Source of the DNA: Centrapalus pauciflorus
Taxonomy: Eukaryota > Streptophyta > Magnoliopsida > Asterales > Asteraceae
Assembly: GCA_020465985.1 (NCBI GenBank)
Contig: JAANYP010002618.1
Coordinates: 194,970-258,969, forward strand
Direction: 5' to 3'
DNA: 64,000 nt
The translations under genes were made by a program, and so were the position numbers. Below are positions 23,371 through 35,596 of this stretch, piece by piece. Under the pieces are notes generated by a model. The model worked only from the letters and a program-made list of their open reading frames with translations. It ran no database searches and was not told the DNA's origin. Within the stretch, counting starts at the first letter, position 1. Every line of letters starts with the position of its first letter.

Positions 23371-26259
23371 ATGTCAAATCTACAACGGTTTCTGGAAATG
23401 GATCACGAGGTCGGAAAAGCAAATACTCCACCAAAATTGATGAAGCTTGAAGACTATTATTGGTGGAAAGATCGGTTTGCCGACTTTGTGCGATTCAACG
23501 ATATGCGTATGTGGATCTGTATCGACGAGGGATACATTCCACCGACAGCTGAGATAGAAGAAAGACAAAAGGTTGTTACTTACTCTAAGATGAAAGACGA
23601 TGACCATAAGTTGTTTGAAGCAGAGAATCGCACGTACGCTATCATACGAATGGCGTTACCTCAGGACATACTGCACACTTTCTGAAATCAAAAGACTTCA
23701 AAAGAATTGTGGGAGTCATTGGAAAAGAGGTGTTAGGGTAACCCGATGGTAAGGAGGAAGCGTATGGAGATGCTTAAGCAGCAGTTTGCGATCTTCAAGG
23801 CATTAAAGGATGAAAAGTTGGACGACACCATCACGCGCTTCTATCATCTGCTGACTGAGCTAGAAAGTCATGATATTGAGTTTAGCGACACTGAAAAGAA
23901 TAATAAGCTTCTGGATGCTTTACCGGCCAAATGGGCGATGTACGTGGCCATGATTAAGCTTGATGAGGATAAATACTATACTCTATCTCTGGAGGATGTG
24001 GTAGGAACGCTGAGGGTGTATCAGTTTGAATTACTGAAGGCAGAAACGGATTATGAACAAGTCCAAAATCCGGCGATGTATTTTGGAAAATCAACACCTT
24101 CAGTGGGAACTGAAATGAAGACAGCTACAGCCTTCTTCTCAGGAGAAGCATCGTCACCAGTTGAGCTAGAGGACGCACAGACTAGGGCTTTCTTAGGGTT
24201 TGGTAGACCAGAAGAAAAGCAACATCAGGCTACACCGGCATCTACATCTCAGGAATATTCTAAGATGCCTATGAGCGCTAAATCGGCCGAAGACCATTTG
24301 AATCTGTTGGCTTCATTCGTGGCCGCATATGGAAATTGCGTTCAAGGTATAATCAACGATCCTGCACTCTGGGATGAGGAATACGATCAGGTAGACCCTG
24401 ATGACCTTGAAGAGATGGATCTCCAATGGCAAGTGGCCATGGTAACTCAACGGGTTAAGAGGTTCATCAAACGGACAGGAAGATATCTGAACATGAGTAA
24501 CAACAGGATTGGCTTCGATAAGTCCAAAGTCAAATGTTACAACTGTCAAGGGTTAGGACACTTCGCTAGAGAGTGTCAGAGACCGAAGGTAGAGAATTAC
24601 CAAGGGCAGAATCAGAACAATGGACAGTATCAGAACCAATCTCAACAGCGATATCTTCCGAGTACGTCAACCAGTCAAGCCAACATAGCTGGTCTGTTAT
24701 CAAACGTCACATCAGACAGACAGCTGGACGGTACTTATGTCTGGAATACACATTCAGAAACGAACTCTAGAGCCTTTATGGCTGAAGTGACTGAGAGTGG
24801 ATGTGAAGGAGCAGAGCAGAACACTGGAGACAGCACTCAAAAAGAAAGCAGTCTGATGTGGGTGGAGAAGTCGGATGATCAGACGATTTTAGAGTTTGCC
24901 GCTCAGATGGCCAACGTCGAATCAGATCATACAAAGGTAAGTCTGAAATTCTCTCTTTTCCATGAATTGTGTGTTTTATGTGCTACATCTAACGATAGGT
25001 TAAATTTAGTGCTAGAATCACATCATAATGTCTCTGCTCAAAATGAATCTTTAAAATCAGATAATGCTAGCCTGATAGATATAAAGCAAGATCTTAGGGA
25101 TAAGCTTAAGGCTGATGCACAAGACGTTATAGTTCTAAAGGACACACTGAGCGAACAGTGCGTTAGGTTAGAACTCATGTATGAACATGTAGAGGCATTA
25201 ACCAAGGAGCTGAAAACCAAAGACATAGAGCTAGCTGAGTCTAAGGTGAAGGTAGCTGAGGCAAATAGTAAGCCAGAGAAGTTTAGGAACTCAAGTCTTA
25301 ACCTAGGGAAAATTTTAGATGCTCAACGCCAATCTAAAAAGCCTGTAGGTCTAGGATATCATGAGAGTCCTCCGCCTTTAAATGACAACCCTGTGCCTCA
25401 ACCTCAGGAGAAAACTGAGAAATCAGTAGACTTAGAGGACATACCTGAACCAGTGTCTGAACCTGTAAAGGAAAATACATCTAAGGTGACTGATGTTAAT
25501 GTTAAGATTAAGAAAGTTAAGTTTGTGCCTTCCTCTAGTGATACACCTGTAGGATGACACAAAATTGATTTTAATGATCAGGATGATGAACCAGTCATTG
25601 TAGATGCACCAAAAGAACCAGACACTAGTGAGACACTTCAGTCAAAGGTCACACACAAGAAGTCTATTGACAAAATGTCTTGCTTTAGATGTCATGAAAG
25701 AGGGCACGTTGCTTCTAACTGTCCGCATAGAAAAGTCGATAATACACCTAAGACAGGGAAGATAGAACAAGCTAAGCCTTCTACAAGTGTTGCGAGCACT
25801 AGTAGTTCTCAGAGTACCGAGAAAACTGTGCAAGCTACACCAAAACCGGCTATGAAACAAATACCGGTGAAAAGTGGACCAAAAGAAGTGATTAGGACTA
25901 ATTCACCGAATTGAGTCGTTAATCAATCTAGGTCTGGACCACAACAACAATATAGGAGCACAACACCTAGCAGAGCATACACTCCGTTTAGGTCACACAC
26001 TCCTGTTAGATATCACACACTGGGTAGAGCTCAGGGATATCAATCTGAAATGAATTATAATCGTAATTATTCAAGAGCTTCACAGCAAATGCCTACTCAA
26101 AGGCAAACAGTGAACTTAAATCACTCGGCATCACAACAAACTCAGGTTCAAAGACCCAAGTCACCTGAAAGGAGAGATGGGTATTTGAAAGAGTTTAAGT
26201 ATGTGGACGAGAATGGTATAACCAAGTCAGTTATGGCTTGGGTTCCCCGTGATAACTAA
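23371..26259 (+). pseudogene. gag: Copia-B1 gag, two zinc knuckles and a coiled coil
   Basis: A single frame from ATG 23371 to TAA 26257-26259, broken only by nonsense codons (TGA 23683, TAG near 23734, TGA 25555, TGA 25912). The N-terminal capsid region includes LKQQFAIFKALKDEKLDDTI. First zinc knuckle CYNCQGLGHFAREC is at about 24538-24580. A likely coiled coil lies at 25040-25290 (NESLKSDNASLIDIKQDL). Second zinc knuckle CFRCHERGHVASNC is at 25681-25722, with a basic S/T/P/Q-rich tail. AAG|GTAAGT, a strong splice donor in phase 0, starts at 24937, and the gag stop is followed by a splice-acceptor-like tract ending at 26280. Confidence 0.9.
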
Positions 26260-26280
26260 CCTATTTTCTTTCATGTGCAG
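24937..26280 (+). other. Candidate phase-0 intron spanning the gag end (Copia-B1)
   Basis: Donor AAG|GTAAGT at 24937; CTAAC at 26256-26260 containing the gag stop; pyrimidine-rich tract; acceptor CATGTGCAG ending 26280. Removing it (1344 nt) would join gag codons in frame to the protease just before DSGC. The homologous interval in Copia-B2 is also exactly 1344 nt. No transcript evidence is available, and the interval is itself coding, so both spliced and unspliced forms may matter. Confidence 0.5.
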
Positions 26281-28453
26281 GAGATAACCACAGGTCTAAA
26301 CAACAAATGGTTCATCGACAGTGGGTGCTTCAGGCACATGATAGGGGAGAGAAGTCTACTTACAGACTTCACGGGAGGGAATCGGGGATTTGTATCATTC
26401 GCGGGCAATAAGGGAGGAACCATCACGGGTACTGGAGTGGTCACTAATGGGACGATTACATTGGATCAAGTTTATCACGTTGATAAACTGATTCATAATC
26501 TCATTAGTGTATCTCAAATCTGTGATAGGAAGAATTCAGTGCTGTTCACTGACACTGAGGCGTTGGTGCTAAAATCAGGTTTCAAGATACCTGAAGAGTG
26601 GATTCTGATGAGGGCTCTAAGGAAGAACGACTTGTATATGCTCTGAGGAAACTATCCACGAGGAGGAAAATGTAGAATCTGAGGTTGTTCCCCCCTTAGG
26701 TGAAATAGGATCAAATTTAGGAGATAATCTGAGAGTTGACGAGATAGAGACATCTAGGATCAACAAGAATCATCCTATAGACAGTATCATAGGAAGTCCT
26801 AGTGCTGGTGTGAGGACTAGGAGTAGTTTGAATAACAACACTGTGTTGTTGTCAATGATAAATGACTCCGAGGCCTTTCATACCTGCCTCTATTCGTGCT
26901 ACATCTCGCAAGTAGAGCCGAAAAACGTGCAAATGGCACTAAAAGATAACTCCTGGGTTGAAGCGATGTAGGAAGAACTCTCTCAATTTAGGAAACTAGA
27001 AGTGTGGGAGTTAGTTCCATTACCTCAAGGGGAAATAGCAATAGGAACCAAATGGGTTTTTAAGTGCAAAAGAGACGATCGAGGTATAGTCACTCGCAAC
27101 AAGGTTAGGTTAGTTGTAAACGGTTTCAACCAAGAGGAGGGAATCGATTACAGTGAGGTGTTCGCGCCAGTAGCAAGGTTGGAAGCTATTCGGTTGTTTC
27201 TGGCTTTTGCTTCCTTCAAGGGCTTTAAGGTATATCAGCTAGACGTTAAGAGTGCTTTCCTCTATCGGAAAGTGAAGGAGCTGGTGTATGTAGAATAGCC
27301 GCCCAGGTTTACAGATCCAAAATATCCAGACAGAGTGTACCGATTAGATAAGGATCTGTATGGATTGCATCAAGCACCGAGGGCGTGGTACGAGACTCTG
27401 TCCAACCATCTGTTAGAAAATGGATTTGAAAGAGGAAGGAATGACAGTACGATGTTCGTTAAGCGAAAGGGAGAACACTTCATCTTTGTACAATTGTACG
27501 TCGATGATATCATCTTTGGATCATCAGACGAGCAAATGTGCAAGGATTTTGAAAAGGTGATGAAGTCTAAATTCGAGATGAGTGCAATGGGTGAGTTGAA
27601 TTTCTTTTTGGGTTTGCAAGTTGACCAGAAGAAGGAGGGGATGTTTATCCATCAGACGAAGTATGTCTACGACATATTAGAGCGCTTCGGGATGGAAGGG
27701 ACAAAACTGACAGCTCACTTCAGCACGCCGATTCTAGTGAATCACAATCTCGGACCGGGTAGTGAAAGTGATACCGATGTGGATCTGACGTTATATCGGG
27801 CCATGATTGGGTCACTTATGTATTTAACTACTTCAAGACCTGACATTATGTTTGCTGTTTGTATTTGTGCTAGGTTTCAAGCTAATCCGAAAGAGATGCA
27901 CATGAAAGCTGTGAAGCGGATTCTGCGATACCTCAAGTCGAAACCGAAGCTGGGACTTTGGTATCACGCGGAGGGAGATCTGGAATTGGAGGCGTTCACG
28001 GATTCTGACTACGGAGGATGCAGCTTGACGCGCAAGTCAACAACTGGAGGTTGTCAGTTCCTAGGAGGGAGACTCGTTTCCTGGCAATGCAAGAAACAGA
28101 CTTCGGTAGCCGTGTCAACGTGCGAGGCCGAATACGTTGCTGCTGGTAGTTGCTGTTCACTGGTTCTGTGGATACAACAACAATTGCGGGATTACGGTTT
28201 GGCTTATACTCAAACTCCTATTAGGATAGATAACCAGTCTACAATTTCTATAACTAATAATCCAGTTAAACATAATAAAACCAAGCACATAGACATAAGA
28301 CATCATTTTATACGTGATTGTGGTGAAAAGAACTTAATCAAGCTGGTAAAAGTGGCAACAGATGATAATAATGCTGATTTATTTACCAAAGCTTTTGATA
28401 AGTCACGGTTTGAATATTTGATTCAACTAAATGGAATGCGTAATCCAGAGTAA
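26281..28453 (+). pseudogene. pol: Copia-B1 pol: protease, RT, RNase H; integrase deleted
   Basis: Protease WFIDSGCFRHMIGERS is near 26310-26355 (DSGCF for DSGCS). The reading stops at 26646, where DLYML is joined to sequence that in Copia-B2 lies about 1196 nt further on, removing the zinc region and the integrase catalytic core. After the junction the frame is shifted. RT includes GTKWVFKCKRDDRG (27036), LDVKSAFLY (27240) and YVDDIIFGSSD (27499); RNase H runs about 27820-28330. Nonsense codons at 26969 and 27296. Ends at TAA 28451-28453. It cannot make an integrase. Confidence 0.92.
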
Positions 28454-28922
28454 ATTGACCTTAGTAGAATTTTATTTTCTTTTATAGCAGTAGTATTTCT
28501 TTCTTTTTATAGTAAGCTTAGTAACTTAGGATAGTTTCTATTTTGAGTAATTTAGTAGTTAATAGTATTTTCTTGCTATGTCTTATGAAAAATAAAAGAA
28601 AAAAAGAGAGATAACCATAAAAAAAAATTCAAAAAAAGAGAATATCAGAAAAGGAGTTAAGTCTTAGATGCATAGGTTCAAAGTGACGAAAATTAGCACA
28701 GTAGTTACAAGCTCTAAGTGTTTAAGCTTTCACACGTAATGCACCTAAAATTCTAAGTGGTGTACATTATCTAGTATGATATGTTGGTAGGCATAATACA
28801 TATAGGGTGTCTCAAGGCTAATAAAATAATCAAGAAAAAGTCAAACTTGTCACTAACTTAGATGTATGACCAATCGGTCTTAATTTTTATGTACGAGACA
28901 TACAAACTTTGATTATAAATGA

Positions 28923-29224
28923 GGTATGCAAACTTTCTGGGGATGTATAGCAACATCAGATACATCTTAAAATGGAAAGCATAGAAAAATCATAATGAAT
29001 TGAGAGTCAAAACAAGTAACTCTGTTGTACGTAAGTACAGACCTGTTGCCTTTGTTTTGATTCGAGTTAGCAAGATATGTCGCTTTGTTGTACGTCGGTA
29101 CAAACCTGTCACCGCTGTCTTGCTAGCTTTAAAAATAAACCGTAAGACAAACTAAGACACTTTGTTGTATGTAAATACAGACCTGTGTCCGATGTTTGCC
29201 TTTTAAAGAAAGTTTGCAAATACC
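28923..29224 (+). ncRNA. Candidate structured RNA: closing stem with four hairpins (Copia-B1)
   Basis: Closing arms GGTATGCAAACTTTCT (28923-28938) and AGAAAGTTTGCAAATACC (29207-29224) pair over 16 bp with a 2-nt bulge. Inside are GATGTAT/ATACATC (28942-28966) and three related hairpins: TTGTAC-GTAA-GTACAG (29025-29040), TTGTAC-GTCG-GTACAA (29088-29103) and TTGTAT-GTAA-ATACAG (29165-29180), each followed by ACCTGT. Outer stems TAGCAAGA/TCTTGCTA (29068-29075 with 29118-29125) and GACAC/GTGTC (29156-29160 with 29185-29189) enclose the second and third. Conserved with compensating changes in Copia-B2. Function unknown. Confidence 0.6.
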
Positions 29225-29903
29225 GAAAAGTTAAAATCGTTGTGTGTATGCCTTGATCATAAAAGTATGTCTATGTCTGAGTCACGTACGATAATTTCAT
29301 GATAAATAAAAAGGCCAAGGGATATTCCAAAATGTAACATGTTTAAAGGGGATATAATACCAACAATCGGCTAGAAGTGTATGTCACGCCAAACAATCAA
29401 AGGAATCAAAAATTCCTAAGTGTGAAGGTTTAAGTACGGAAAGTGAGTATCTGACGCCGCTATCTGATTGAACCTTTCTTTGACAATACTCGTCAAAAAT
29501 ATTCTAAGTGTTATATAGGTTGTAAAATTTTAAATAATGTAGTTTAGTCTAAGTTTAATTTTGGCTCAAATTTTAACTTTAATTTATTTTATTTTTATCT
29601 TCATTTTTATTTTATTTTATTTTAATTTTACTTAGGAAAAAGGTCAAAATTTGCTGAGTATGCATTCCTAGTTAAATAAAATAAACATTGCGTGAAAATC
29701 TTGTGCTTAGGGTAAAAGATTTGGCATAGTTTATTCCGTTACTCGAAAAGGTTGAAAAGGTTGAAAAAGTTGAAGTTATTTCATAAATTTTAGAACTTTT
29801 CAAAAGTTTCAGATTGAGTTCGAGTCTAAGCTAAACTCGAACGTGGCAGGGCCTCGACTTTGTCAGTAAATTCGAGAATGGCAGCAAACTCGAAGGTTGT
29901 TGA

Positions 29904-29913
29904 TATAAATAGG
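29904..29913 (+). promoter_or_regulatory. TATA box upstream of the Copia-B1 aORF
   Basis: TATAAATAGG preceded by a cluster of TCGA motifs, as in the LTR (where TATAATTAGG follows the same kind of cluster). The element recurs exactly at 47351-47360 in Copia-B2. It suggests an internal promoter for the aORF. Confidence 0.55.
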
Positions 29914-30068
29914 TCAACAGTGATGGTCATAAATCACCTACCTTCGATATTGATCCTTCGAGTTTATTTGAGCGATTTCGAATCTGTTCCTCGAGTTTAC
30001 CGTTTTCGAGATTCTTACTATTTGTCGAGTTTCTGTTGGTTTGGGTTCGATTCTACTAGTAAATCTAG

Positions 30069-30577
30069 GTATAACCAAGTGCATTATACAAGATTTAAGT
30101 CAGTTTTATACTTCATTCAAGCCAAAATTATCAGATTTTGAAGTTTTATTGGAAGAAAGTTTGTTTTTCAAAATCACAAATTTTCAACCGGTGAAAAGTC
30201 AAATTGATGATAAATATCTTTGATTAGGACCTAGTAGGACTAATAGATGTGATTTTCTTGGTCTAACATGGTTAAAATCTTGGATTTTTGTGATGAAAGT
30301 GACCGACTTTTTCGAGTTTGTTCATGGTCTCGAGTTTGATCGGGGTCTCGAGTTTATCACTAAACTCGAATGACCCACTAAACTCGAATGAATGGTTCTT
30401 CGAATCTATTGTTCGAATTTGACATTATATTTGAATTATTTAATTAAAATTTTAATTAAGCTTGTAGAAATTCATAAGTGTTGGATTTTGTTCTTACACA
30501 AGTTCAAAATAAAACAAAATTGAATTTAAACAAGTTTATTTCTTTTTAATAATTCTAATATTTTATTTATTGTGCAG
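30069..30577 (+). other. Candidate 5'-UTR intron of the aORF (Copia-B1)
   Basis: Donor-like TCTAG|GTATAA at 30069 and acceptor TTATTTATTGTGCAG ending at 30577, with CTAAT upstream as a possible branch site. The aORF ATG follows at 30580. Both ends are conserved in Copia-B2 (47519-48085). Prediction from sequence only. Confidence 0.45.
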
Positions 30578-30579
30578 CC

Positions 30580-33500
30580 ATGGCTGATAGAATATTTGTA
30601 CCTAAGCATAACATGGTCATCTCTCCTGACCATGTTATTCCTGAGGCTCAAAGTTTCCGCCAGATGGTGGATTTTTTGGTGGGATCCAGAATCTCGTATG
30701 CGCTGTCTCACAATATCCAGATCGTCATACCGTATGTTCGTCAGTTTTATGATCACCTGCAAGTGGATTGCACTGTTACCCCAACAATTCTGAGGACAAG
30801 GATTGCTGGTAATCCTTTAGTATTTTCCGCTGACATGCTACGACAAGTGCTACAGCTGGGATCACAAGATCAAGAGAATGGGCCTATTGAGTTTCCGTTG
30901 TCAATCAGGCAGGCTGCGTTTGTGAGAATCGGATATATGAAAAGTGGGCTTATCGGGCAATGGAGATATTTAGCGCATGTCTTCATGGTATGCTTTGCTG
31001 TGAAGAAAGCCGGTTTTGATTATATAGTATCAAAGATCCAGTCGGGGATGACTGTGTTAGTCTACAATCAAAAATTCAGCTTTTCGGAAACGTTCTTTTC
31101 TGAGTTTGTTCATCAAATAACAGCTCCAGAAAGAGAAAGATTTTTGTTATATCCGCGCTTCGTGATGATGCTAATCAGGCACTTCTTGCCAAATCTGCCA
31201 CAGCTCAATGACATTCAGAGTGTTGCGGTCATCGATAAGAGAAAATTTGCAGATTGTTCCTCTCATCGAGGAAGATTAGCTATTCCAGTCGAGGGACCAT
31301 TGTTTGGTGCTGTAATCGATCCAAATTTTGTAGTCCCTGAAGATGCCAACTGGGCAGGGGAGGTGGAGGTTCCGCAGCAACAGCAACAGCAACAGCAACC
31401 ACAGCAAGCGCGACCGCATCAACCAAGGCCTCAACAACAACGAAGGAGGCAAAGGCCATCAGCGAGACAGTTTCAGACATATAGGCCTTCTACAAGCCAA
31501 GCTCAAGAGCCGGAAGAGGCTGGGCCTTCGAGTGCACCACATGTATCTGATCCGACATCTGATCCGACATATCAAACGCTGCAAGAGATTTGGGCAGCCG
31601 GTCCGAATGCTAATGAGGAAATCACGGCTGAGCTTGTTGGAGATTTATTGGAGCCTCCAGAAGGAGAAGTTGATCTGTTTAGACAAATTGATGAATAGGA
31701 ACCTGAGCCAGCAGGTGACGAAGAGTCTTCTTCAGAGACTGAATCGGATGAAATGGAAGAAATTGAAGTGGAAAAACAACCAGAAGATCCGTCCATCCAC
31801 ATACGGACACATGGATCAAGATTAGTTATGATAGAAGAAGGTGCTAGCAGAAGAAGGGTTTCAGGGGAGTCAGACGACTCAGATTATGAAGAAGAGGAGG
31901 TAGTACCTTTGGTACATCGACAAAGGGCCAAACGCCATAGGTTCATGCAGGGAGCTTCCTTGGCCTCTGCTTCTCAGCCAGAAATACCTCAACCTCCACC
32001 TGTTCAAACAACCATTCCACCACCAACACCACCTGTTCAACCATACATCCCTTCGCCAATCATTCCAACTCCCATACAATCCATACCATCCACATCATCC
32101 ACCTTCACAAACAATCAAAGGTTTTCTGAGCTCCGAAGCAAGGTTGAATTCCAGCAAGTCCAAATCTTTCAGTTAACCAAGGCTCTCAGTGAGATACAGC
32201 AGCACAATGCCACAATCGACACAGAGAATGCAGAGTTAAAGAAAATTGTGGCTAGGATCGAGGAAGACAACTTGCAGCTTAAAACGTTTGTTGCTGATCA
32301 ATCTTCCGAGATTCGATCAATGCGATCCCTTATTGAGCAATTATTGCAAAATCTAAAGGCTCAGGTTGAGACAAGTTGTAGGGATCAGGAGGAGCTGCCA
32401 AGGGGTGATGATGATGACGGCAATGATCCCAGTGCACAAAAAGATAATGAGCCAGTAGATTTTTCTGCTGCTCAGCATGCTGAGGTTCAGGGGGAGCCGA
32501 GCCAGTCGGGAGCTACAGGAGGTGAGGCTAGTTCCTCAAAAGTCACAGAGTCTGAGATACAAGAAATGATTGAAGCTTTAATGGATATCGATGAAGACCC
32601 TCTAGACTTTGGTTTTGATTACGAGGACAAAATGGAAGATTTAGAAGAAGGAGAATTTGTGCCTGAAGACGTAACCGCTTGGAAATCTGATGACGAGGTC
32701 TATGTTGATGAAATGATGAAGCAAATGAAATCATTGTTCAACAAAACCCTATCACAGATACAAATGTAACGGATGGAAATAATGTGATTAACATAGAAGT
32801 AGTCAAAGCTGCTTTAAATGTTGAATCATCAAGTGAAGAGCCTGCCAGAGAGCTTACAAGCAAAGAAAAAAGAAAATTGTGGTTTAGGGCAGAGCAAAAG
32901 GAGTTGGAGCTGAAGAAGAAGATGCGTGTGCCGGGTGCTGGAGAGCTATCAGGAAATATTTTGAGCTGGTTCTTTGATCGAGAATTGCAGCTATTCATTA
33001 TCAAACGAAAAGATGGCCTTCAATATCTCAGAAGAACTCTGAGAGTCTTCAATTCCTTGCCAAAGATTGAAATAAAAGCGTTAGCTTGGAAGGAGCTTAT
33101 CAACATCGGCGACGATCCTTATGCTGAAATAATCGCGAAGATCATCAGAAAAGAAGGGAGGTATAGGAAGTTCGAGCGGCTCAACCAAGGGTAGGTAAAC
33201 GAGTAATGGACAATACTCGAATTGACCCTCTAACTGGTCGTTCGTGGATGAAAATTCAATACAAACCAGTTAGATGTCTGAAGAAGGTTCCTCTCAAGCC
33301 AATGCCACAGGACGTCATGAAGAATCTCAATTGGTGGTATGTGGAAAGTGAGACAGGAGAAGCAGTGATGGAGGACTTCGAAGAAAAAGTAATTCTTAGA
33401 GTCTACGATCCGCTACACCTAGTGAACCTTTCCAAAGATGACCTGCAAGAGCTTCACGCTCATAAAATCTCAAGCGACGCACATATGGAAGGTGAGGCTA

Positions 33501-33580
33501 GAAAATATCAAAGTGTAGTTAAAGTGTGTATTGAGCAAGGTTTGTATGCTGGCAGCAGTTTAAATAAACAAAGTACTTAA
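30580..33580 (+). pseudogene. Copia-B1 aORF, unknown function
   Basis: Start ATG 30580 lies two bases after a splice-acceptor-like CAG. The N-terminal domain (30580-31330) contains MVDFLVGSRISYALSHN, VRQFYDHLQVDCTVTPTI and RFLLYPRFVMMLIRHFLP. A glutamine/proline-rich run follows (31370-31480), then an acidic stretch, a P-rich linker, a likely coiled coil (32120-32370) and another acidic stretch. The C-terminal domain (32840-33560) includes WFFDRELQLFIIKRKDGLQY and RVYDPLHLVNLSKDDL. Breaks: TAG 31696 (Tyr in Copia-B2), frameshift near 32735, frameshift at about 33190. The YPRF motif and layout match the aORFs of Copia-A and Copia-C. No convincing signal peptide or membrane helix. Confidence 0.8.
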
Positions 33581-33621
33581 ACAAAATGTAAATAATTAGA
33601 AGCTATCGTCAAGGGGGAGTC
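33581..33621 (+). other. Copia-B1 3' UTR and polypurine tract
   Basis: Contains GCTATCGTCA (33602-33611) running into AAGGGGGAGTC (33611-33621), the polypurine tract next to the LTR start. GCTATCGTCA is the left arm of a perfect inverted repeat with TGACGATAGC (33639-33648) in the LTR. Confidence 0.85.
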
Positions 33622-34291
33622 TGTTGGTACACCCTGTGTGACGATAGCAGTCTAAGTAGTATTAGCATTTTGTGTAAGTCATGTTAAAAAGTATTGAATA
33701 TTAACAAGTGTTTGATATATGTTTTTATATATGTTTGATAGTTATTGATTGTATATTTGAACTTGATGTAATGTATTACAAGAAGTTCAAACATAAAGTT
33801 CAAAGATAAATTCAAAATAAGTTAAGCTAAAACATAAGTTCAAATATAGGTTTAATATGTGAAAGTCGAATTTAGAGTAAATTCGAATTCACTAGTAAAC
33901 GGCATTCGAATTTATGGCAGATTCGAATGTGAATTATAGGGCAGATTCGAGAGTGTCAAGGGGAGAAACTCGAATGGGCCTTGGTCCTGATTCGAGTTTG
34001 GCCCAAGGCAAACTCGAATGAGCCTCTATAATTAGGGATGAACTCGAATCATTAAGGGACTTTTTGCAGAATTCGGGTGAGATTAAGCAAAAGGGCGATC
34101 TCGAGTTTATCAGTAATATTTGTGTGTTTTCGGAGAGAATCATCGCGTAGGTTCGTTCGTTATTGTTCGTACAGCGTTATGATAGTCTCCGTGTTCCGTG
34201 TGAAAGATATATTCGCCAAGCCGTTAACGAGGATTCCGCACTCGTTAACGGTGTCGCGTCTAGATAAATCTATGTAGTGCAAGACCTTACA
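33622..34291 (+). repeat. Copia-B1 3' LTR (670 bp)
   Basis: TGTTGGTACACC to GACCTTACA, with TGT/ACA ends. TATAATTAGG near 34027. TCGA-centred motifs cluster at 33860-34115. It ends abruptly against minus-strand integrase sequence at 34292. Confidence 0.9.
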
Positions 34292-35575
34292 TAAAACATG
34301 ACATGCGGTATTCACTGCCTCCCCCCAAAACATGGTAGAAAGCTTTGAATCCGAGAGCATGATCCTTGCTGCCTCAATCAAAGTCCTGTTTTCCGTTCTG
34401 CCATCCCATTTTGTTGTGGCTCATAAGGTGCACTATATTGATGCACTATGCCTTTGGATAGGCAATATACACCAATTACTATGTTTTTAAACTCTGTTCC
34501 ATTATCACTCCTGATACATGTTACCCTCGTCCCGTATGAGTTTTCGACTTGGTCTAAGAACCCAATCAACTTTCCAGTTGTTTCGTCCTTCGTACCTAAA
34601 AAGAAAACCCATGAAAATTGTGAGTAATCATCAGTGATAACTAAACAATACCAAGTACCACCTATGCTCCTTTTGTTGATAGGTCCGAATAGGTCCATAT
34701 GCAACAAATCGAAAGTGGAAGCTATCGAGTTCTGAGTCTTAGACTTGTGTGACTTCATGTGTTGTTTGCCTTTCTTGCATGGTACACACTTGTCGACAAA
34801 CTGAAAACTCTTCAATGGGACACCTTGCACCAGACCATGTTTAGTGATGTAGTTCATTTTCCTTAGGTGCAAGTGTGCCATGCGTCTGTGCCATAAGACG
34901 GATTTGGTCTCTGAAGCTTTAGACAAAAGACAAATTGTTCCCATAGACGAATCTGAGATGTTCATGTCCAGCATGTACAAATCATTCTTCCTTGGCGCTC
35001 TCATCATAATCCACTCTTCAGGTATTTTGAATCCCGGCTTCAGCACTAACGCTTCAGTATCGGTAAAAAGAACTGAATTCTTCTTATCACAGATCTGAGA
35101 GACACTAATGCGATTGTGAGCAACTCTATCAACGTGATAAAGTTTATCAACTGTGATAGTCCCATTAGTGATCACTCCTGTTCCAGTGATATTTCATCCC
35201 TTGTTCCCAGTGAATGATACGAATCCCTTGTTCCCTCCCTTGAAGTCTGTGAGCAGACTTCTTTCCCCGGTCATGTGCCTAGAGCAACCACTGTCGACGA
35301 ACCACTTGTTGTTGAGTACTGTAGTTAGCTCCTGCACATGAAAGAAAACAAGTTAGTTATCACGGGGAACCCAAGCCATGACTGACTTGGTAATACCGTT
35401 CTCATCCACATACGTGAACTCCTTCAAATACTCATCTCTCCTTTCAGGTGACTTGGGTGTTTGATTGAGAACCTGTTGTGGAGCTGAGTGATTCAAGTTC
35501 ACTCTTGGCCTTTGGGCAGGCATTTGCTGTTGAGCCCTCGAATAATTTCTATTATAAGGCATTTCAGATTGATAT
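34292..35575 (-). pseudogene. pol: Copia-B3 gag end, protease and integrase
   Basis: On the minus strand: gag tail (35575-35353, RRDEYLKEFTYVDENGITKS, stop TAA), the conserved TAACTAAC...CATGTGCAGGAG junction, protease region (DSGCSRHMTGERS at about 35310-35260, with a stop near 35197), the zinc region (LWHRRMAHLHL ... CVPCKKGKQH) and the integrase core (HMDLFGP, SDNGTEFKN, QQNGMAERK) to 34378. A frameshift follows, then LSTMFWGEAVNTACHVL up to 34292. It retains the integrase segment that Copia-B1 lacks. Confidence 0.88.
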
Positions 35576-35596
35576 CCCTGGGATCTACCTGGTGTC

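Larger units (their letters stand above)
28454..30579 (+). other. Conserved 2.1-kb spacer between pol and aORF (Copia-B1)
   Basis: No plausible long coding frame. It nevertheless aligns block by block with the Copia-B2 spacer (45872-48087). Parts: purine-rich A tract (28585-28650), a conserved block around 28660-29340 with a multi-hairpin region (28923-29224), a T-rich tract (29570-29630), a TCGA-motif cluster with a TATA box (29815-30420), and a splice-acceptor-like end just before the aORF ATG. Confidence 0.8.
22256..34291 (+). mobile_element. Copia-B1: SIRE-like Copia element with aORF, integrase deleted
   Basis: Truncated 5' LTR, tRNA-Met primer site, leader, gag, protease, RT, RNase H, 2.1-kb spacer, aORF, polypurine tract and full 3' LTR. 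It is closely related to Copia-B2 along its whole length. Defects: the first ~190 bp of the 5' LTR are missing, ~1.2 kb of integrase is deleted, and several nonsense codons are present. The 3' LTR abuts a minus-strand fragment of the same family (Copia-B3), suggesting insertion into a relative. Confidence 0.9.
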
